From Planctomycetota bacterium (GTDB lineage Bacteria > Planctomycetota > UBA8108): a DNA stretch of 17,039 nucleotides. The notes under the pieces were generated by a model. It saw only the letters and a program-made list of their open reading frames with translations, searched no databases and was not told where the DNA came from. The stretch lies in contig NZOA01000038.1 in assembly GCA_002695115.1 (NCBI GenBank), forward strand, positions 115,948-132,986, written 5' to 3'. A program made the position numbers and the translations under genes. Shown here piece by piece: positions 15,765 to 17,039 of this stretch (position 1 is the first letter of the stretch; each line of letters starts with the position of its first letter).

Positions 15765-17039
15765 TCAACAACCCGTGTAGGTCTCGCAGCCCAGGTCTCC
15801 GGCGCTTCCCAGAGGATCGGGATCGAAACCGCAATCAAGCGTCGGTGAACCAGGGGGAGATGGTGGTGGCCCCGCGCGAAAAAGAAAATTCAGCACGTGG
15901 ATTCCATCGGAAATGTCCACGGCTCCTGAGTTGTCGAAATCCGCCGCCTCCAGGCACGATGGAACGGAACCGCCGAGAAAAAGGAAATTCAGGGTCCGGA
16001 CGGCATCGGTGATGGTCATCGCTCCATCGCCATCTCCATCACCGCGATGGAAAACCGGGGCGACCACCTTGCTGATGCTCATATTGTCAAAAACCCGGCT
16101 GTCCCGTCCAACCGCTGAAAGGAGAAGCCGGGGCCCCTGGAAATCCAACCGGACATGGTGGTAAACACTGGCGTAATAGGCCGTGTTGGCGCCAGGGTTC
16201 CTCTGTGCCAGGCTTCCGCCACCGCCGCCGGTGACGACGTAGATCGGGGCATCGGGATCCTGGTAATCAGGGTCCTCTCCAACCGCTACCGCCCGGGCGT
16301 TTCTCATCGGATAGAATCTCTCGTAAAAATGGGCGTGCGCCTGGAACACCAGGTCTACCCCGTAGCGTGCGAAGAGAGGATCGAGCGCCCTCCTGTTAGC
16401 CTCGACCGCCAGCCAGGCCGCGTAGAGTGGATGATGGAGGGAGACAATCTTCCAGAGCCTCTCGCTGCCGGCCAATTGCTCCTCGAGCCATGCGTACTGG
16501 GCGGTCCCCACCCCCATCCCCTGGTTGGAATCGAGGATCAGAAAAAGCGCATCCCCGTACTCGAAGGAATAATACCGTTCGCCTCCGGGGCTGTCTTCAG
16601 GGAGGTGGAAGGACCCGAAATACACCGTTCCTCCGTCATCGAGATCGTGGTTCCCCACCGTCGGGTAGATCACCGAGCGCGAGATGGTCTCGGCGTAGAT
16701 GTCGAAATACTTCCTGTCCATCTCGATGTCGCTGCCGCCGCGCGGATAGATAAAGTCCCCGGTATGAATGCTGACATCTGGAGCGGAAAGCCGAATCCCG
16801 GCTGCAACATCGAGCTGGGCCTGGTTGCCGGTGCCGGTATCACCGAAAACAACGACGCGAAACTCCCCATCGAGAGATGGCACGGGAAAAGTTCTGAAAC
16901 TCAGGCCATCAGCCGCCACCGCCCCGCCTGAGAGAACCCTGTAATGATACTCCGTGCCGGCCGAAAGCCCGGTGAGAGCTACTGCGTGCTCGATGGAAGG
17001 TTCGGGACTTTCGACGCTCAACCCCAGGGCGGCATCCGG
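15765..17039 (-). CDS. Purple-acid-phosphatase-like metallophosphoesterase with dockerin-like C-terminus (5' end cut by window edge)
   Basis: The reading frame is open to the right edge, giving 424 visible residues without a start codon. Visible residues about 1-52 are the end of a fibronectin-III-like domain (ALTGLSAGTEYHYRVLSGG), as found before the catalytic domain in purple acid phosphatases. The calcineurin-like metal sites follow: FGDTG (Asp 67), TGDFIYP (Asp 95, Tyr 98), GNHD (129-132), SLHHPLY (His 202/203) and QAHAHFYER (His 235, His 237). In the last of these an Ala takes the place of the usual Gly in GHxH. Residues about 332-392 are two EF-hand-like loops (DGDGDGAMTITD and DFDNSGAVDISD), each followed by an LNFLF helix, then a tail with GDLGCETYTGC. 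It is probably a secreted or surface-held phosphatase or phosphodiesterase, and the substrate is unknown. Confidence 0.9.
   Translation of the reverse strand, partial: PDAALGLSVESPEPSIEHAVALTGLSAGTEYHYRVLSGGAVAADGLSFRTFPVPSLDGEFRVVVFGDTGTGNQAQLDVAAGIRLSAPDVSIHTGDFIYPRGGSDIEMDRKYFDIYAETISRSVIYPTVGNHDLDDGGTVYFGSFHLPEDSPGGERYYSFEYGDALFLILDSNQGMGVGTAQYAWLEEQLAGSERLWKIVSLHHPLYAAWLAVEANRRALDPLFARYGVDLVFQAHAHFYERFYPMRNARAVAVGEDPDYQDPDAPIYVVTGGGGGSLAQRNPGANTAYYASVYHHVRLDFQGPRLLLSAVGRDSRVFDNMSISKVVAPVFHRGDGDGDGAMTITDAVRTLNFLFLGGSVPSCLEAADFDNSGAVDISDGIHVLNFLFRAGPPPSPPGSPTLDCGFDPDPLGSAGDLGCETYTGC

Noticed and set aside
1..17039. tRNA, rRNA, CRISPR array, insertion sequence, prophage or defence system
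   Set aside because: No cloverleaf, regularly spaced repeat, transposase, integrase or recognised defence gene was seen on either strand. The content is ordinary coding DNA for secreted and envelope proteins.

Overview
The window is about 17 kb of GC-rich DNA coding for secreted and envelope proteins. It most probably comes from a member of the Planctomycetota. The reasons are: a PSCyt2/PSD1 (DUF1549/DUF1553) protein coupled to a DUF1501 protein and a WD40 protein; a Tat-exported Gfo/Idh/MocA oxidoreductase; a sulfatase and a sialate O-acetylesterase-type enzyme with signal peptides; and large secreted proteins ending in dockerin-like double EF-hand segments with a short Cys-containing tail. 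This is inference from gene content. There is no rRNA or other phylogenetic marker in the window.

Layout, left to right. (1) A minus-strand gene running off the left edge encodes a secreted LTD-LamG-LTD protein. (2) Divergent from it, on plus, is a 651-residue secreted protein with a duplicated lectin-like module around a PKD domain, Asp-rich metal-binding motifs and a dockerin-like end. (3) A tight three-gene plus-strand operon follows: PSCyt2/PSD1, DUF1501 and WD40, joined by TGATG and ATGA overlaps. (4) Convergent to it, on minus, are a secreted protein with PPC-like and thrombospondin type 3 repeats and a dockerin-like end, and behind it a sialate O-acetylesterase-type enzyme fused to a chitobiase-like and a PA14 domain. 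(5) Divergent again, on plus, are a Tat-exported oxidoreductase and a HEAT-repeat protein. (6) Convergent to those, on minus, are a sulfatase and, running off the right edge, a purple-acid-phosphatase-like metallophosphoesterase with a third dockerin-like end.

Functional reading. The sulfatase, the acetylesterase, the phosphatase and the oxidoreductase fit trimming of decorated (sulfated, acetylated, phosphorylated) glycans outside the cytoplasm, although no glycoside hydrolase or lyase is visible. The LamG, PKD, PPC, TSP3, MopE-like and dockerin-like parts look like calcium-stabilised surface adhesion or display architecture. The most interesting shared element is the C-terminal cassette (two EF-hand-like loops, then a tail close to GDLGC-x(4)-GC) on three unrelated proteins. 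It looks like a common attachment or sorting device.

No tRNA, rRNA, CRISPR array, transposase, integrase or phage gene was recognised. No gene-free stretch exceeds 300 bases. The longest is 11848-12071, a divergent intergenic region.
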